Assembly (NCBI GenBank): GCA_050303435.1
Contig: JBNLBT010000005.1
Span: 1 to 64,000 of the forward strand
DNA: 64,000 nt
DNA from: JBNLBT01 sp050303435
GTDB taxonomy: Bacteria > Pseudomonadota > Gammaproteobacteria > Xanthomonadales > Marinicellaceae
Direction of reading: 5' to 3'
How positions within the stretch are numbered: the first letter of the stretch is position 1; the number at the start of each line of letters is the position of its first letter. Made by a program: the position numbers and the translations under genes. The notes beneath the pieces are model-generated. The model saw nothing but the letters and a program-made list of their open reading frames with translations. It made no database searches and was not told the origin of the DNA. Below are positions 43,454-52,838 of this stretch, in pieces.

Positions 43454-45504
43454 CAGTCCTCCGCGAAGGGTTCGCTGTTGGAAGCCACCAGGGTCAGCAC
43501 GTCGTACTGCGCCACCACCTCCTCGTTCTGGTTGCTCACGCGCAGATCCCAGCGCACTTCGCCGTAGCCCTTGCCACGGCGGTAGGATTTCTGTTTGCAG
43601 GTCAGTTGCACGGTCAAATCATCGCCCGGATACACCGGTTCAGTGAAACGCAAATCGTCCAGACCGTAATTGGCCAGCACCGGCCCCGGCTCGGGGGCCA
43701 CAAACAGCCCGGCGGCCAGCGACACGATGAAATAGCCGTGCGCCACGCGGCCGTCAAAAAACGGGTTGGCGGCGGCCGCCGCTTCGTCCATGTGTGCATA
43801 GAATTGATCACCGGACAGATCTGCAAAGCGTTCGATGTCTTCCAGAGTGATGGTGCGCGGCGCGGTGGTCAGGCTCTGGCCAATCTGCAATTCTTCGAAA
43901 TGCAGTTTGAAGGGGTGCACCTCCAGGCTCCGGGTGTGACCGCCGGGCAGGTATTTCTGGCACACCACGCCCAGGGTGGTGGGCGAGCCTTGCAAGGCGG
44001 TGCGCTGCATGTAATGCAACACACCGCGCACGCCGCCCATTTCCTCGCCGCCGCCGGCGCGCCCGGGTCCGCCGTGCACCAGGTGCGGCAGGGGCGAACC
44101 GTGGCCTGAAGATTCGGCCGCTGAATCGCGGTTGATCAACAGCAATCGGCCGTGAAAACTGGCGCAGCGTGACACCAGTTCCGCGACCTGCGCGTCGTCG
44201 CGGCCAAAAATCGAACCCACCAGCGAGCCTTCGCCGAGGTTGGCCAGTTGCGCGGCCTGTTCAATGCCTTCATAGGGCATCAGGGTGGACACCGGACCAA
44301 AAGCCTCCACGGCGTGCACCGCGCGGTGCGCAAATGGGTCTTCGCAGGCCAGCAGCACCGGCGAAATGAAGGCGCCGTCGCGGTCGTTGCCGTCGGTCAC
44401 CTCAATGTGTTCGGGATCGCCGTACATCAATTCGCAGTGCCTGCGCAATTCGGCCACCCGTTCACGCACTTCCTGCTGCTGCGATTTGCTCGCCAGTGAA
44501 CCCATGCGCACCGCTTCATTGCGCGGGTCGCCAATGGGCAGTTTTTGCAAGCGCTCGGCCACCGCTTCGGCCACCGCCTCAAAGTGCTGCGCAGGCACAA
44601 TGGCGCGTCGGATGGCGGTGCACTTTTGCCCCGCCTTAACGGTCATTTCCTTGACCACTTCTTTGACGTAGAAATCAAACTCCGGGGTGCCCGGCGCGGC
44701 GTCGGGCATCAGCACCGAACAATTCAGTGAATCGGCTTCCATGGTGAAGCGCACCGAATTTTGCGTGATGTTGGGCTTGCTCTTCAGGTACTGGCCGGTT
44801 GTGGCCGAACCGGTGAAGGCCACCACATCCTGACAGTCCAGGCGGTCCAGAAGATCGCCGGTGGAACCACAAATCAACTGCACCGCGCCGTCCGGCAAAA
44901 TTCCGGAATCAACGATGGCATGAAACATGTGCTCGGTCAGGTGCGCGGTGTCAGAAGCCGGCTTGACGATGGCTGGCACCCCGGCCAGCAAGGTCGGTGC
45001 CAGTTTTTCCAGCATGCCCCAACAGGGGAAGTTGAAGGCGTTGATGTGCACCGCCACGCCCTGCAGCGAGGTGCACACGTGCTGGCCGATGAATCCGCCT
45101 TCTTTTGACAAATGCTCGGGCGGACCGTCGATGTACACGGTGTGGTCGGGCATTTCCCGGCGGCCTTTGCCGGAGTACACGAACAAGGTGCCGATGCCGC
45201 CATCGATGTCGATCCACGAATCCAGCTTGGTGGCGCCGGTGGCGTAGGACAGCTCGTAAAAGGCGCGCTTGTGTTCCAGCAGGTGCAAAGCCAGCGCCTT
45301 GAGCATCAGCGCGCGCTGATGGAATGTCAACGCCCTGAGCGCCGGGCCGCCGCGTTCACGAGCGTACGCCAGCATGCCGGAAAAATCCAGCCCGTGACTG
45401 GAAATTTCTCCGATCTGCTGACCGCTCACGGCGTTGTGAAACGGCTTGAAACCATCGCTGGCGGTGTGCCAGCGGCCTTGTGCAAAACTTTGTAGTCTGT
45501 TCAT
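43453..45504 (-). CDS. paaZ: Bifunctional PaaZ: oxepin-CoA hydrolase / semialdehyde dehydrogenase
   Basis: The product is 683 residues, full length. The N-terminal aldehyde dehydrogenase domain (1 to about 520) carries FTGSATTGQYLKSKPN, the Glu in FTMEADSLNCSVLMPDAAPG and the catalytic Cys in VKAGQKCTAIRR. The C-terminal MaoC-like hydratase domain (about 535-683) has SLTTAPRTITLEDIERFADL, then SGDQFYAHMDEAAAAANPFF and RVAHGYFIVSLAAGL. PaaZ opens the oxepin ring in phenylacetate breakdown and oxidises the aldehyde. No other paa genes lie in the window. Confidence 0.93.
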   Translation of the reverse strand: MNRLQSFAQGRWHTASDGFKPFHNAVSGQQIGEISSHGLDFSGMLAYARERGGPALRALTFHQRALMLKALALHLLEHKRAFYELSYATGATKLDSWIDIDGGIGTLFVYSGKGRREMPDHTVYIDGPPEHLSKEGGFIGQHVCTSLQGVAVHINAFNFPCWGMLEKLAPTLLAGVPAIVKPASDTAHLTEHMFHAIVDSGILPDGAVQLICGSTGDLLDRLDCQDVVAFTGSATTGQYLKSKPNITQNSVRFTMEADSLNCSVLMPDAAPGTPEFDFYVKEVVKEMTVKAGQKCTAIRRAIVPAQHFEAVAEAVAERLQKLPIGDPRNEAVRMGSLASKSQQQEVRERVAELRRHCELMYGDPEHIEVTDGNDRDGAFISPVLLACEDPFAHRAVHAVEAFGPVSTLMPYEGIEQAAQLANLGEGSLVGSIFGRDDAQVAELVSRCASFHGRLLLINRDSAAESSGHGSPLPHLVHGGPGRAGGGEEMGGVRGVLHYMQRTALQGSPTTLGVVCQKYLPGGHTRSLEVHPFKLHFEELQIGQSLTTAPRTITLEDIERFADLSGDQFYAHMDEAAAAANPFFDGRVAHGYFIVSLAAGLFVAPEPGPVLANYGLDDLRFTEPVYPGDDLTVQLTCKQKSYRRGKGYGEVRWDLRVSNQNEEVVAQYDVLTLVASNSEPFAED

Positions 45505-45611
45505 GGAATGTCATTCATCAGCGGTTGCAGGGATTCAGGCCGCGCTTGGGCGCGCCGTCAGGGTCCCCATGATACCCGAACTCGTTGGCGCAGGACAACG
45601 CCGTGGACGCC

Positions 45612-46094
45612 TCATCGTCGGGCCAGCAGCCAACGCACGGTGACCGTCGCCACTGTATCGTTGTCGGCGTCACGTATCACCGCCTGCACGGTGTGCTCCA
45701 GGCGCTCATCGGTCACCACCGGTATTTCAGGATTGGCCTCGGCCAGCAGATCGCCGCGCGCCTTCTTGCTGTACTCGGTGGCGATGTGGGTGACGATGCC
45801 GCGCACGTCCGGCGGCAACCCGGTGAGCATGGCCAGACCGCTGCACAGCTCGCCCAGATTGGTCAAGGCGACGGCGTGCACCGAGCGCAAATGGTTGGTG
45901 TTGCTGCGCCGCAGAGGCAGCGCGATGCGGGCGCAGCCAGGCTCCAGTGTTTGCACCCGGGCTTTGATGCTGCCGCTGTACGGCACGGTGAATGCCAGCA
46001 CGCGGTGAAACAGCCAGCGGCCCAGCGGATTGTTGTGCAGTTTCTGCCACAGCGCCAGGATGCGGGCGCCGGGGGCTTCGTTGTTTTGAGTCAT
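45612..46094 (-). CDS. DUF4442 hot-dog-fold protein (thioesterase-like)
   Basis: The product is 160 residues. ARVQTLEPGCARIALPLRRS, then NTNHLRSVHAVALTNLGELC (hot-dog central helix) and PPDVRGIVTHIATEYSKKAR match DUF4442. The position before paaZ fits acyl-CoA handling, although the intergenic gap is 107 bases. TATAAT (46106-46101 on the minus strand) lies just seven bases before ATG 46094 and no ribosome site is visible, suggesting a leaderless mRNA. Confidence 0.85.
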   Translation of the reverse strand: MTQNNEAPGARILALWQKLHNNPLGRWLFHRVLAFTVPYSGSIKARVQTLEPGCARIALPLRRSNTNHLRSVHAVALTNLGELCSGLAMLTGLPPDVRGIVTHIATEYSKKARGDLLAEANPEIPVVTDERLEHTVQAVIRDADNDTVATVTVRWLLARR

Positions 46095-46363
46095 GTCTTT
46101 ATTATAGCCATCTGCGCTTCCATCAGCACCTGTTATTCGAGAATCGGCAGGCCCGGTCGCTGAGCTGGCATGGACATTTGCACAGCCGCTGAGTATACTC
46201 TGATGCGCACACACCCCGCCGCCGCAGGCGTCATCACGCCCCATTCATCGGCTTTGAGCGGCGACCTGAGTCGTTGGCATGCCGCGTGAGAATTGCTGCG
46301 CGAGTCCCCGCCTCAGCACCGTGCCATGACGGGATGTGCTGCCAGGATCAGAGGGAGAAGAGG

Positions 46364-49300
46364 ATGATTGCAACGCTGCGCCGCTGGTCGCAGGCCCTGT
46401 TGTTTGTGATGTTGACACCGCAAGTGGCCCAACCCCAGGAGCACGCGCCGGTGCTTGACCGGGTGCTGGTGCCGGTGGTGCGTCACGACGTGTACAACGG
46501 CCTGCCACACAACCGCATTCTGGACATACGGCAAGACGCGGGCGCACGCCTGTGGTTTGCCACCAACAATGGTCTGACGCGCTACAACGCGCGCGAATTT
46601 CTGACCTTGAAAAAAGACGCCCTGAACCCCGACTCCCTGCCCGGCAACAGCATCAATGGCCTGTTGCCTGCCAGCGACGGCGCCTTGTGGCTGAGCCTGG
46701 ATGAACTGGGCCTGGCGCGGGTGCAGCCGGACACCCTGGACATCACCGCCGTGCCGGTCGATCCCGCCGGCCGCGAGGACGCCTTGCTGGCGGCGCACGT
46801 GTTCGCAGCGGTGGAGGACGCGCGGCAGCGCTTGTGGTTTTTTCAGTATCAAAGCGGGGTGTCTGTGCGCGACGCCGCGACGGGTCGATTTGTACACCAC
46901 CGCATGCACGCAGAGGACGCGCTGGACCTGGGCAGCGGGCGTTTTTTTGACGCCGAAACCGACGGTCAGACGATTTGGGTGGTGACGCTGGAAGGCGAAT
47001 TGATTGAGATCGACGCCCTCACCCTGCACAGCCGCGTGCACCGCATCCCCGCGGATGCGCGACCCGGCAGCCTGGGGCTGTATGACGTGCACCTGGCGGT
47101 GGGCCGCACGCTGGTGGCCGGTTACAAAGGGGTGTTTGAATTCGATGCGCACAGCGGGACCTTCTCTGAACTGATTTCTGAAGCCACCCTGACGGCGCAG
47201 TTTGGTCGCCAGGTTTCAGTGCGGCGCCTGTTGCTGGACCGTCAGCAGCGCCTGTGGGTGGCCACTTTGCAAGGTCTACTGTTGTGGCAAAACGGCGTTT
47301 TGCAGGCGGTGGATTTTTATGAAAAAGGCCTGCGGGTGGATTCGGCGCTGTACCTGCAAAATTTGTTCCAGGACACCGAGGGCAATGTCTGGCTGGCCAG
47401 CGATGCGCAGGGCGCCTTCAAAATTCCGCACAACTGGAATGAGCTGTCCGTGGTGCTGGCTCAGCAACAGAATGCGCGCAAAGGTCAACCGCTGGCGGAT
47501 GTGCTGCAACACCACCGCGCCGATGGCGATCAATTGCTCATCAGCCAGGCCTTTGCGCCGGACCTGTTGCGCTACAGTTATCGCGACGGCGCCCTGCAGG
47601 GACCTGAGCCCCTGACGCTGCCAAACGGCGTGCACCTGAAAGTCACCGCCATGGCCGGCGATGCAACGGACACCTTGTGGCTGGGCACACTGTCCGGCCT
47701 GTACCGCGTCGACGGCGGTGCGCGCATTGAAGCGGTGCCATTGCAGGACGCGCCCATCGAAACGGTCAATCGCATGCACCTGCAAAGCAGCGGCGATCTG
47801 TTGCTGCACCGCTTCGGTGAAGCGCGCCTGATTCGGGTGCCCGCCGGTGCACGGCGGGCGGAATATCTGCCCGATGTGCGCCTGCGCGATGAGAGCCTCA
47901 TTGATCTGTTGCCGAGGCCGGACGGCGGGCTGTGGCTGGTCAGCCAATCCGGCATTGACCGCCTCTCGGCAGACTTCCAAGAACTGACCCCGATACACTT
48001 GAGTGAATCCACCGTGCAGGCCATCCACATGCGCCCAGACGGCGCAGCGGCCTGGCTGGCGCTGGACCACGGCGTGCAGCTGTTGCAGCACAGCGGTGCA
48101 GGCTGGCACCCCAGCACCGACCGCGGCATGCTGCAGATCAATGCACTGGCCAGCCGCTTTCAGCCCACGGCCTTGATGCTGGATGCGCAGCAACGCCTGT
48201 GGCTGGGCTCGCAGGAAGGGCTGTTGCGCATCGACCTGATCCGTTTCGATGCACGCCAGTACACCCTCACCGAAGGGCTGCCCAGCAACGAGGTGCTGTC
48301 CATTCATCGGCTGCACGATGAGTCCGTGCTGGTGTTGACACCGGCCGGTCTGGTGCACATGCCCAACCGCGAGGACAGCACCGCCCTGCCGCGGCCGTCT
48401 CTGGTGATAGACCGCGTGCGCATCAATGGTCAGGCCCACAACAGCCAACCAAAGAACGCGCCGTTGCTGCTGTCGCATGACTACGGTGTGTTGAGTTTTG
48501 AATACACCCTGTTGTCATATCTGAAACCCGAATCCCACCGTTTTCAATACCGCCTCAACGCGGCCGACGCCTGGATCGACGCCGGCACCGATCACCGCCA
48601 GTCATTCCACGCCCTGGGCGACGGCGATTTTCTGTTTCAGTTGCGCGGCAAGGGCAACCTCGGTCCGTGGTCCGATGTGCAAAGCGTGCCCTTCACTGTG
48701 CAACCCCCTTTTTGGAAGTCCTGGACCGCTTACGCGCTGTACTTTTTAACCCTGGCTCTGGCCCTCTTCGCGCTGATGTATCTGTACCGCAAACGCCTGC
48801 ACTACACCAACGAGGTGCGTCAGGCCAAAGAAAAACGGCGCTTCGCAGAAAATCAACTCAATCTGACCTCCTCTCTGGTCAAAACACTGGACATCGCCGC
48901 CATATTTGATCACCTGACCGAACAACTGCAACAACAGGTGCCGTGCCAGGGCATCGACATGGTGTACTGGCACGCGCAGGATCAGCGCGCGGTGTACAGC
49001 AACAAACACTTGAGTGAAACGCAACAAACAGAACTGCTGCACACCGTGCACGCGTTGCGCACCGCCGGCGATTCGCATCGCCTGGAGCGCGGCGCCAACG
49101 GGCAGTGCCTGTCGGTGCTGATCAAGAACGCCCAGCAGCGCATCGGTCTGATCCAGCTGCACCGCGCGCAGGGTGGTTTCAGTGACAAAGAGGTGATTCT
49201 GGTGACCGCCTACGCCATGCAGTCACGCATGGCGCTGGAAAACGCCCGGCTGTTTGAGCAGGTCAACGAACTGGCGCGACAATCGCGCGCCGCCAGCCAG

Positions 49301-50755
49301 GCCAAGAGCGCGTTTCTGGCCCAGGTCAGTCACGAGGTCAGAACACCCATGAACGGGGTGCTGGGCATGAATGAACTGCTGATGGACACCGCCCTGGATG
49401 AAGAACAGCAGATTTACACGCGCGCCATCGATGAATCCGGTCATCACCTGCTGAACATCATCAATGACATCCTTGATCTATCCAAGATCGAGGCCGGCAA
49501 ACTGGAACTGGAACACAAACCCATGCATCTGGTGAACCTGTGTGACCAGATTCTCAATCAATTCACCGCGCAATCCAGAAACAAAAAACTGCTGTTTTAT
49601 TGCGACATCGATCCACGCATCAACCCCAGCCGGCTTGGCGATGCGTTGCGGGTGCGACAAATCATCTACAATTTGCTCAGCAACGCCTTCAAGTTCACCC
49701 ACAGCGGTGAAATTTCATTGCACCTTGAACCCCACAAAAACAACCTCAACCGCGTCTGTTTCCGCGTCAAAGACAGTGGCATTGGCATTCCGGCCGATCA
49801 GATCGAACGGGTGTTTGAGCCTTTTTCCCAAGCCGACACGTCCACCACCCGGCGTTTCGGTGGCACCGGACTGGGGCTGTCGATTGTGCGTCAGCTGGTT
49901 GAGAAAATGCGCGGCACTCTGCGTCTGCACAGCCAGCCCGGCACCGGCACGCGGGTGGATTTCAGCCTGGATTTGCCACCCGATTCTGAGCACCCGCACA
50001 CCCGCACCGCCGGCGCCTGCACTGTGGGCCTGAGCATCCGCCACCCCGGTTTACGCCGCGCCACTGAACACGCACTGCACTGGGCCGGTTTGACCGCAGT
50101 ATCGGGCCTGCACGCGCGCGCAGACTGGTTCATTTTTGGTCCCGATGGCGAGGATTTGCAGGACGCGCTGCAGTGGCGTCAAAAGACCTCTGTAAACACG
50201 CCGCTTGAACTGCTGTCAACCTCCGGTACGGCGCCGGCGCAACAGCAGTTGAACGCATTGCAACCGATCGAGGTGCTGGCCTTGCCCCTGACCCACCAGC
50301 GTTTGCGGGCCGGCGCCGGACGACGTACGAAAGGGATTGAACAACACGCAGAGCAGTCCCCCGATGCACACACACAAACAAGTCAACGGCTGCACATTCT
50401 GGTGGTCGAGGATCACCCGATCAATCAACAGCTGGTGCTGGATTATCTGCACGACGAGGACCACGCGATGGAAATCACCGATCGCGCAAATGAAGCGTTA
50501 GAACGCCTGCATCTGATTGAGTACGACCTGTTGTTGACCGACCACCATCTGCCGGACATCAGCGGCCTTGAACTGATTGCACGCCTGCGCGGGCAGGGCC
50601 TGAAACTGCCGGTGGTGGTGATGACCGCCGATGTGTCAACGGCGGTGCGTCGTGACCTGGAAAAACTCGGGGTTGAGGCGCTGTTGACCAAACCCTTCAG
50701 CCGGCAGCAATTGCACACGGCCATCCGCTTGGCCCTTGAGAGCACGACTGTTTGA
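46364..50755 (+). CDS. Hybrid sensor histidine kinase with beta-propeller sensor, GAF and two receiver-like domains
   Basis: The product is 1463 residues. After a signal sequence come Reg_prop beta-propeller repeats (about 40-700, e.g. ILDIRQDAGARLWFATNNGL), a Y_Y_Y domain (about 705-775), a membrane helix (about 788-808), a GAF-like domain (about 830-960), HisKA with H990 in QVSHEVRTPMNG, HATPase (NLLSNAFKFTHSG, GIGIP, GGTGLGLSI), a degenerate receiver (about 1225-1320) and a C-terminal REC with phospho-acceptor D1393 in LLLTDHHLPDISG. ATG 46364 has GGAGAAGAGG upstream. This layout resembles hybrid two-component sensors of carbohydrate use. No response regulator gene or DNA-binding domain is attached, so an outside partner is needed. 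Confidence 0.9.
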   Translation: MIATLRRWSQALLFVMLTPQVAQPQEHAPVLDRVLVPVVRHDVYNGLPHNRILDIRQDAGARLWFATNNGLTRYNAREFLTLKKDALNPDSLPGNSINGLLPASDGALWLSLDELGLARVQPDTLDITAVPVDPAGREDALLAAHVFAAVEDARQRLWFFQYQSGVSVRDAATGRFVHHRMHAEDALDLGSGRFFDAETDGQTIWVVTLEGELIEIDALTLHSRVHRIPADARPGSLGLYDVHLAVGRTLVAGYKGVFEFDAHSGTFSELISEATLTAQFGRQVSVRRLLLDRQQRLWVATLQGLLLWQNGVLQAVDFYEKGLRVDSALYLQNLFQDTEGNVWLASDAQGAFKIPHNWNELSVVLAQQQNARKGQPLADVLQHHRADGDQLLISQAFAPDLLRYSYRDGALQGPEPLTLPNGVHLKVTAMAGDATDTLWLGTLSGLYRVDGGARIEAVPLQDAPIETVNRMHLQSSGDLLLHRFGEARLIRVPAGARRAEYLPDVRLRDESLIDLLPRPDGGLWLVSQSGIDRLSADFQELTPIHLSESTVQAIHMRPDGAAAWLALDHGVQLLQHSGAGWHPSTDRGMLQINALASRFQPTALMLDAQQRLWLGSQEGLLRIDLIRFDARQYTLTEGLPSNEVLSIHRLHDESVLVLTPAGLVHMPNREDSTALPRPSLVIDRVRINGQAHNSQPKNAPLLLSHDYGVLSFEYTLLSYLKPESHRFQYRLNAADAWIDAGTDHRQSFHALGDGDFLFQLRGKGNLGPWSDVQSVPFTVQPPFWKSWTAYALYFLTLALALFALMYLYRKRLHYTNEVRQAKEKRRFAENQLNLTSSLVKTLDIAAIFDHLTEQLQQQVPCQGIDMVYWHAQDQRAVYSNKHLSETQQTELLHTVHALRTAGDSHRLERGANGQCLSVLIKNAQQRIGLIQLHRAQGGFSDKEVILVTAYAMQSRMALENARLFEQVNELARQSRAASQAKSAFLAQVSHEVRTPMNGVLGMNELLMDTALDEEQQIYTRAIDESGHHLLNIINDILDLSKIEAGKLELEHKPMHLVNLCDQILNQFTAQSRNKKLLFYCDIDPRINPSRLGDALRVRQIIYNLLSNAFKFTHSGEISLHLEPHKNNLNRVCFRVKDSGIGIPADQIERVFEPFSQADTSTTRRFGGTGLGLSIVRQLVEKMRGTLRLHSQPGTGTRVDFSLDLPPDSEHPHTRTAGACTVGLSIRHPGLRRATEHALHWAGLTAVSGLHARADWFIFGPDGEDLQDALQWRQKTSVNTPLELLSTSGTAPAQQQLNALQPIEVLALPLTHQRLRAGAGRRTKGIEQHAEQSPDAHTQTSQRLHILVVEDHPINQQLVLDYLHDEDHAMEITDRANEALERLHLIEYDLLLTDHHLPDISGLELIARLRGQGLKLPVVVMTADVSTAVRRDLEKLGVEALLTKPFSRQQLHTAIRLALESTTV

Positions 50756-50767
50756 GTGCCCACGAAC

Positions 50768-50806
50768 TAAAAAACCCCGACCAGCCTGTGCAGGCCGGGT
50801 CGGGGT
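50768..50806 (-). terminator. Terminator for the gene at 50875-51309
   Basis: On the minus strand CCCCGACC pairs with GGTCGGGG around a 14-base loop that can itself pair (GGCCTG/CAGGCT), followed by TTTTTTAG. On the plus strand no T-tract follows. Confidence 0.8.
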
Positions 50807-50874
50807 CGATAAACTTGCGGAACCAACGCCTGTTGGTCGAATCGTACGCGGCGGGTGCCACGCATGGGTGCGGT

Positions 50875-51309
50875 TTATTTTTCCAGCTTCATGTTGATTT
50901 CATTCAGCGTGGCGTTCAGCCGGTCCATGATTTTCTTCTTTTTTTCCGGATCGATGTATTTGGATTCCAGCTTGGCCTGGGTTTTTTTCAGCCACTCGTC
51001 GAAATTTTCAAAATTGAATTCCGGGTTGAATTCGGGGTCTTTGTCCGCGCCATCAAACAAGCCAATCCACGATTCGGAGGCTTTGCCGTAACTGAGCAAA
51101 CGGTATAAATGCCGGCCCGGGTTATCGGCGTGCCGCAGCAAACCGTACAGACTGGCCAACAGGGCCATGGGCATCAGCAACAAATCGCGAAATCCGTCCA
51201 CCAGCAGTTTCAGTTGCAAAACCAGTGTGTCACGAATCACTTCCATGCGATCCGGCGGCGTGTGGCGAATGGCCGGTGTGTGCTCTTTTTGTGGATCATC
51301 AGGCTGCAT
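50875..51309 (-). CDS. Conserved hypothetical protein with C-terminal coiled coil
   Basis: The product is 144 residues. It starts hydrophilic, then has an amphipathic helix with some membrane character (LQLKLLVDGFRDLLLMPMAL) and ends in a charged helical region (NFENFDEWLKKTQAKLES). No family function recognised. It resembles small conserved proteins of the Xanthomonas group, but I cannot name a domain. Confidence 0.65.
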   Translation of the reverse strand: MQPDDPQKEHTPAIRHTPPDRMEVIRDTLVLQLKLLVDGFRDLLLMPMALLASLYGLLRHADNPGRHLYRLLSYGKASESWIGLFDGADKDPEFNPEFNFENFDEWLKKTQAKLESKYIDPEKKKKIMDRLNATLNEINMKLEK

Positions 51310-51412
51310 GCCGACCCTCCCGTCGCTATTAGATGTGCATCAATTATACGCCAATGGGCGCACCGGCAACATGGGTATTTTGTCACAAACTGACACACCA
51401 ACAGCGCGGGTT

Positions 51413-52060
51413 TCAATCGCGAATCTGTGCGCTGTTGACGTGTCGAAAAGTCAGATTGAAACGGTGCGCGCCCAGCCGCGGATGCGGCGCGGAGCGCAGT
51501 GGCTGCACCGCGTGATACATGCCACGGGCAGAACGCCCCCAGACCAGCACATCGCCGTCGTGCAGATGCAGGTCTGCGGCCGCAGCCGCGCGGCTGTTGC
51601 CCCACATGCGGAACACCGCAGACATGCCCATGGAAACCGACACGATGGGCCAGCATTGGTCGCCTTCATCCAGATCGCGGTGGGCGCTGAGGCGTTGACC
51701 CGGCCGGTAGTGATTGATCAGACAGACTTGCGGCGCAAAACCATCGAATCCACACAGCGCTGCGGCCGCGCGCGCCAGGGCGCTGAAGCCATCGGGCATG
51801 GATGGCCACCGTTGACCGCTTTGCGGGTCACACCGCCGGTAGGCATAACCGCGGTGATCGCTGACCCAGCCGCACACGCCGCAATTGGTCATGGCAATTT
51901 GCAGCCGGTGCCCAGCGGCGGTGCGCATGCGCCGGAATGGCGCGCGGTCGATCACCGCGCGAATGCCCGCTTGCAAAGTTTCGGTGCACACAAACCCATG
52001 CAGGTGAAACACGTCGGTGCGCACTTCATTGACTGTGTTCTGCTGTGCAAATAGATCCAT
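51413..52060 (-). CDS. alkB: Alkylated-DNA repair dioxygenase AlkB
   Basis: The product is 215 residues. It oxidatively demethylates 1-methyladenine and 3-methylcytosine in DNA with Fe(II) and 2-oxoglutarate. Ligands are H127 and D129 (SAHRDLDEG) and H183 (RGMYHAVQP); the 2-oxoglutarate clamp is R200-F-N-L-T-F-R206. Length and motifs agree with E. coli AlkB. No ada gene is next to it. Confidence 0.95.
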   Translation of the reverse strand: MDLFAQQNTVNEVRTDVFHLHGFVCTETLQAGIRAVIDRAPFRRMRTAAGHRLQIAMTNCGVCGWVSDHRGYAYRRCDPQSGQRWPSMPDGFSALARAAAALCGFDGFAPQVCLINHYRPGQRLSAHRDLDEGDQCWPIVSVSMGMSAVFRMWGNSRAAAAADLHLHDGDVLVWGRSARGMYHAVQPLRSAPHPRLGAHRFNLTFRHVNSAQIRD

Positions 52061-52178
52061 GATTCAATGCCGGCCTGTCCGCCCGGGCCGAGCAATGGTC
52101 TCGCCGCAGGGCGCCTCAGACAACACGCATTGAAGCGTTGCAACCTCCCCGCGTTTGGGTCTGGCCCGACAACTTCGT

Positions 52179-52207
52179 TTCAAAAATGTGTCCACTGGAC
52201 CTATAAT
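52179..52207 (+). promoter_or_regulatory. Sigma-70 promoter for the DUF4410 gene
   Basis: TTCAAA (52179-52184), a 17-base spacer and a perfect TATAAT (52202-52207) precede the ATG at 52239 by about 31 bases. Confidence 0.6.
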
Positions 52208-52238
52208 GTTCTGCACATAAACCATTAAGGATTTTACT

Positions 52239-52790
52239 ATGAAAACAACCGCACTTCTCAGCCTGTTTCTGTGCATCAACATCGCGGCCGCACAAACGCC
52301 AGTGCAGCATCCCTACGACTGCATTGAAATTAAACTGTTTGACGTTGACCGCAACGACTTTTCCAGCAACGCGATGACCCGGGCGACGGAAATCCCTGAA
52401 GAAATTTTGCACGACGTCCAGCACGTGATTGTGGCAGAAATGAGTCGCGATGCAGACAACGGCTTGCGCGCCGTCAAATCAGACGACCCGGAAAACACTT
52501 GCGATGCTGACAGCAGCACACTGGTGCTTTCAGGCAAAATCACTGACTATAAGAAAGGCAACCGGGCCGTGCGCTATCTGGTGGGCTTGGGCTTTGGCAA
52601 GCAAAAAATCCAGGTACAAGCCGAACTGCACGACAAAGCCACTGGCCGTTTATTGAAAAACGACCGCGTGGTGGATCGAAAATTCGGCGGTCTGGCTGGC
52701 GGCAGTGCACACAAAGGCAAGCGCGATTTCGCCGAAAAAATCAACAATTTCGTGCGCACCGCACTGGGCCTGAAAAAAGGCAAACTGTAA
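52239..52790 (+). CDS. DUF4410 secreted protein
   Basis: The product is 183 residues. Signal peptide MKTTALLSLFLCINIAAAQ. The mature part has LVLSGKITDYKKGNRAVRYL followed by VGLGFGKQKIQVQAELHDKA and a LKNDRVVDR turn, which is the DUF4410 pattern. Many members are lipoproteins; here no lipobox Cys is at the cleavage site, so periplasmic location is inferred. A bulged GC hairpin follows the stop codon. Confidence 0.78.
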   Translation: MKTTALLSLFLCINIAAAQTPVQHPYDCIEIKLFDVDRNDFSSNAMTRATEIPEEILHDVQHVIVAEMSRDADNGLRAVKSDDPENTCDADSSTLVLSGKITDYKKGNRAVRYLVGLGFGKQKIQVQAELHDKATGRLLKNDRVVDRKFGGLAGGSAHKGKRDFAEKINNFVRTALGLKKGKL

Positions 52791-52795
52791 GACGA

Positions 52796-52838
52796 CCGCG
52801 GCCGGTCGCTCGCACCGTCGTCGCGACCGGCGCGGTAT
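52796..52838 (+). terminator. Hairpin after the DUF4410 gene
   Basis: GCCGGTCGC (52801-52809) and GCGACCGGC (52823-52831), extended by CCGC/GCGG with one bulged G, then TATTTATTC. The T-tract is broken, so termination may be partial. It sits between convergent genes. Confidence 0.55.

Noticed and set aside
43453..46094. Phenylacetate catabolic operon
   Set aside because: Only paaZ is present; none of the ring-activating or beta-oxidation genes lies nearby.
47276..48478. 400-codon open frame antisense to the hybrid sensor kinase
   Set aside because: Gln/Val/Ala-rich shadow of the propeller repeats, without start signals.
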